From contig CAZVLF010000001.1 in assembly GCA_964627795.1 (NCBI GenBank), forward strand, positions 207,639 through 271,638: a DNA stretch of 64,000 nucleotides, given 5' to 3'. The notes beneath the pieces are model-generated. The model was given only the letters and a program-made list of their open reading frames with translations, searched no databases and was not told the DNA's origin. This DNA comes from CANDYO01 sp964627795 (GTDB lineage Bacteria > Pseudomonadota > Alphaproteobacteria > Rickettsiales > CANDYO01). A program made the position numbers and the translations under genes. Below are positions 62,464 to 64,000 of this stretch, one piece after another. Every line of letters starts with the position of its first letter. The first letter of the stretch is position 1.

Positions 62464-63252
62464 GTGAAAATATCTACCTGGAATATAAATTCTATCAGAG
62501 CTCGTTTGCCAATATTATTAGATTGGTTAAAATCTGAAGCTCCAGACGTTGTATTGTTACAAGAGTTAAAATGTCAAAAAGAAAATTTCCCTTTAGAAGA
62601 GATAGAAGAATTAGGGTATAATATCGCATTAAGCTGCCAAAAAAGCTATAATGGAGTTGCTATATTCTCTAAATTTCCAATTTCAGATATTAATTTAAAC
62701 TTTCTAAATAATCCTTTACCCCTTGAAGCTAGATTTATTGAAGCAATTATTACTATTAAAGAGAAAGCTGTTCGAGTGGCTTCCGTTTATATTCCTAATG
62801 GGCAAGAACTTAATTCCCTAAAATTTGAATCTAAAATTAGTTTTGTTAGTTCTTTAGCTGAACATTATTATAATTTGGTTAAAGAGGAAGAAAATCTCAT
62901 TATAGGGGGAGATTTTAATATTGCACTTAATCCACAAGACGTCTATGACAGTAATATGTTAGAAGATTCTCTTTTATTTAGCTTAACAGAAAGAAAAGAA
63001 TTACGTAAATTTGTTTCTTCACATTTTTTTGATTGTTATAGAGAATTAAATCCTTATGATGAAGGATTCACATGGTGGGATTATAGAGCTAATTCTTTTA
63101 AGCGTAATCTAGGATTAAGAATTGATTATTTATTCTGTACAGTACACTTATTAGAAAAACTTAAAGAATGCTATAGTTTTAAAAATCTAAGGGATATGGA
63201 GAAAGCATCAGACCATATCCCTGTGACAGCAATATTTAAAATGATAGGGTAG
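62464..63252 (+). CDS. xthA: exodeoxyribonuclease III (AP endonuclease)
   Basis: A 262-residue ExoIII/APE-type DNA-repair nuclease. Signature motifs are KISTWNINSIRAR at the start, LLQELKCQ (metal-binding glutamate), GGDFNIAL, and ASDHIPVTA with the catalytic histidine. It starts at GTG with GGAG just upstream, immediately after acs. Confidence 0.95.
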   Translation: MKISTWNINSIRARLPILLDWLKSEAPDVVLLQELKCQKENFPLEEIEELGYNIALSCQKSYNGVAIFSKFPISDINLNFLNNPLPLEARFIEAIITIKEKAVRVASVYIPNGQELNSLKFESKISFVSSLAEHYYNLVKEEENLIIGGDFNIALNPQDVYDSNMLEDSLLFSLTERKELRKFVSSHFFDCYRELNPYDEGFTWWDYRANSFKRNLGLRIDYLFCTVHLLEKLKECYSFKNLRDMEKASDHIPVTAIFKMIG

Positions 63253-63253
63253 T

Positions 63254-63649
63254 ATGTATAATATTTTAGCTATTGATGATGAAGAAACTTGTTTAGAGAT
63301 AATTAACTTTGCTCTTTCTACTAGAGGATATAATGTATATAGCGTTACAAATGGAGTAGAAGCAATAGAGTTTTTAAATAAAAGAGAATACAGGATTGAC
63401 TTGATATTATTAGATATGATGATGCCACAATTAAGTGGCCTTGAGACTTTAGAAAAAATAAGAGAGATTGAATCAGCCAAGAATATACCAGTTATATTCC
63501 AAACTGGAACTTGCGACTATGCACCTCTTAATAAAACTCAAGAACAAGGTGGAATTGATTATGTCATAAGAAAACCATATAAAAGAGATGAGCTTATAAA
63601 AGTAATAAATACTGCTTTAACTGAAAATTATTGCCTAGAAACAACTTAA
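63254..63649 (+). CDS. single-domain response regulator
   Basis: A 131-residue receiver domain. DDEE near residue 9 and the phospho-acceptor aspartate in ILLDMMMPQ (about D56) are followed by the conserved KP near 111. There is no output domain. Its sequence differs from the CheY at 25027-25410, and its partner kinase is unknown. It starts one base after the xthA stop. Confidence 0.88.
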   Translation: MYNILAIDDEETCLEIINFALSTRGYNVYSVTNGVEAIEFLNKREYRIDLILLDMMMPQLSGLETLEKIREIESAKNIPVIFQTGTCDYAPLNKTQEQGGIDYVIRKPYKRDELIKVINTALTENYCLETT

Positions 63650-63886
63650 GTATAATTTTAAGCTTCATAAAATGATAGCTTTCTAATGTTTAATACTCGC
63701 TTAACAATTTCTAAGGACTAGTTTATTATTAACCATATATATTTAAGGCTAGTATTGTAGCACTAGTAATCAAATATTTAATTTCAAACTCATATACAAC
63801 TGCCAAATTTTTACTTTTTAGATTAATATTTTATTAGCCTATTAAGTTATATAATAATTATTTACACCCTAGATGTTATTATTTAA
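63650..63886. other. non-coding AT-rich stretch
   Basis: No gene, tRNA or convincing terminator is seen. A 6-bp inverted pair, AGGCTA near 63746 with TAGCCT near 63835, is weak. Confidence 0.6.
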
Positions 63887-64000
63887 GGTTCTGTCGCATC
63901 TGTGAATTGAGATTAATTTTGGTTTTAGAAGGTGACAATCTTAGGCATTAAGCTACTAGTGAAGTAAATTGTTCGAAAAGAGTTTTGTAATTATCATTAT
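63887..64000 (-). mobile_element. probable end of an insertion sequence (IS6-like), partial
   Basis: From 63887 the sequence begins GGTTCTGTCGCA, closely like the terminal inverted repeats of IS6-family elements, which usually start GGTTCTGTTGCAA or similar. A minus-strand reading frame enters from the right edge and ends at a stop at 63948-63950, with a tail FEQFTSLVA that would suit the end of an IS transposase. The other end lies outside the window, so family and completeness are unknown. Confidence 0.4.
63948..64000 (-). CDS. possible transposase C-terminus, partial
   Basis: Only about 17 codons are visible, ending FEQFTSLVA then TAA, 61 bp inside the presumed inverted repeat. Assignment rests on position and the likeness of the adjacent terminal sequence to IS6-type ends. 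Confidence 0.35.
   Translation of the reverse strand, partial: NDNYKTLFEQFTSLVA

Noticed and set aside
63746..63840. Distant 6-bp inverted pair near the right edge
   Set aside because: Too short and too far apart to distinguish from chance in AT-rich DNA.
1..64000. tRNA, rRNA, tmRNA, 4.5S RNA and CRISPR arrays
   Set aside because: I looked for TPsiC-like motifs and cloverleaf ends in the gaps and for regular short repeats and found none; a tRNAscan or Infernal run would be decisive.

Overview
The window is about 30% G+C, densely coded, with short intergenic gaps and nearly all genes recognisable as alphaproteobacterial housekeeping genes. Several features point to the order Rickettsiales: a short ValRS of the archaeal type, an isolated VirB2 pilin gene, a Bax-inhibitor/YccA protein, a dicarboxylate (DASS) transporter, a large NAD-dependent glutamate dehydrogenase and a fragmented cell-wall cluster. 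Peptidoglycan genes (rodA, dacF-like, murF, mraY), LPS export (lptE) and a cheY-cheZ pair suggest a member that keeps a wall and perhaps some motility or chemosensory signalling, for example a Midichloria-like lineage. The placement is inference; no rRNA lies in the window.

Layout. 1-2983 (minus): three tandem GT90/CAP10 (Rumi/POGLUT-like) glycosyltransferases with signal peptides, the third cut by the window edge. 3170-4271: prfB with a classic +1 programmed frameshift. 4302-9995: rodA, lpd, then a plus-strand run of 3-hydroxybutyrate dehydrogenase, a DUF167 protein, a D,D-carboxypeptidase and a PLP dehydratase. 9980-13317 (minus): yfgM-like, bamB, der. 13463-16552: DUF1467, then a minus-strand operon ctaB, a 36-aa CoxF-like peptide, ppa, xseA. 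16614-23228 (minus): a 2204-aa NACHT/NLR-like protein inserted among housekeeping genes. 23310-31627 (minus): RNA m5U methyltransferase, cheY-cheZ, semialdehyde dehydrogenase and NAD-GDH. 31660-33896 (plus): mnmE, xerC. 33943-46588 (minus): DASS transporter, dnaK-dnaJ, Bax inhibitor, frataxin, FabK/NMO flavoprotein, a short lysC, valS, an ABC-F ATPase and a polyprenol/diacylglycerol kinase-like protein. 46727-54672 (plus): greA, DUF3576 lipoprotein, leuS, lptE, holA and two MnhD/NuoN-like antiporter subunits. 54658-57962 (minus): ffh, virB2, an MFS transporter. 58041-63649 (plus): murF, mraY, acs, xthA and a response regulator. 63650-63886 is non-coding, and 63887-64000 looks like one end of an insertion sequence.

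Functionally most of the window is ordinary: translation and its control, envelope building, haem A/cytochrome oxidase assembly, protein folding and central carbon flux around 2-oxoglutarate and acetyl-CoA. The accessory material is the GT90 triplet (possible exported sugar transferases), the giant NACHT protein (candidate innate-immune-like defence or host-directed protein), the orphan VirB2 and the IS end. The best candidates for new biology are the NACHT protein with its unassigned C-terminal half and the exported GT90 cluster.
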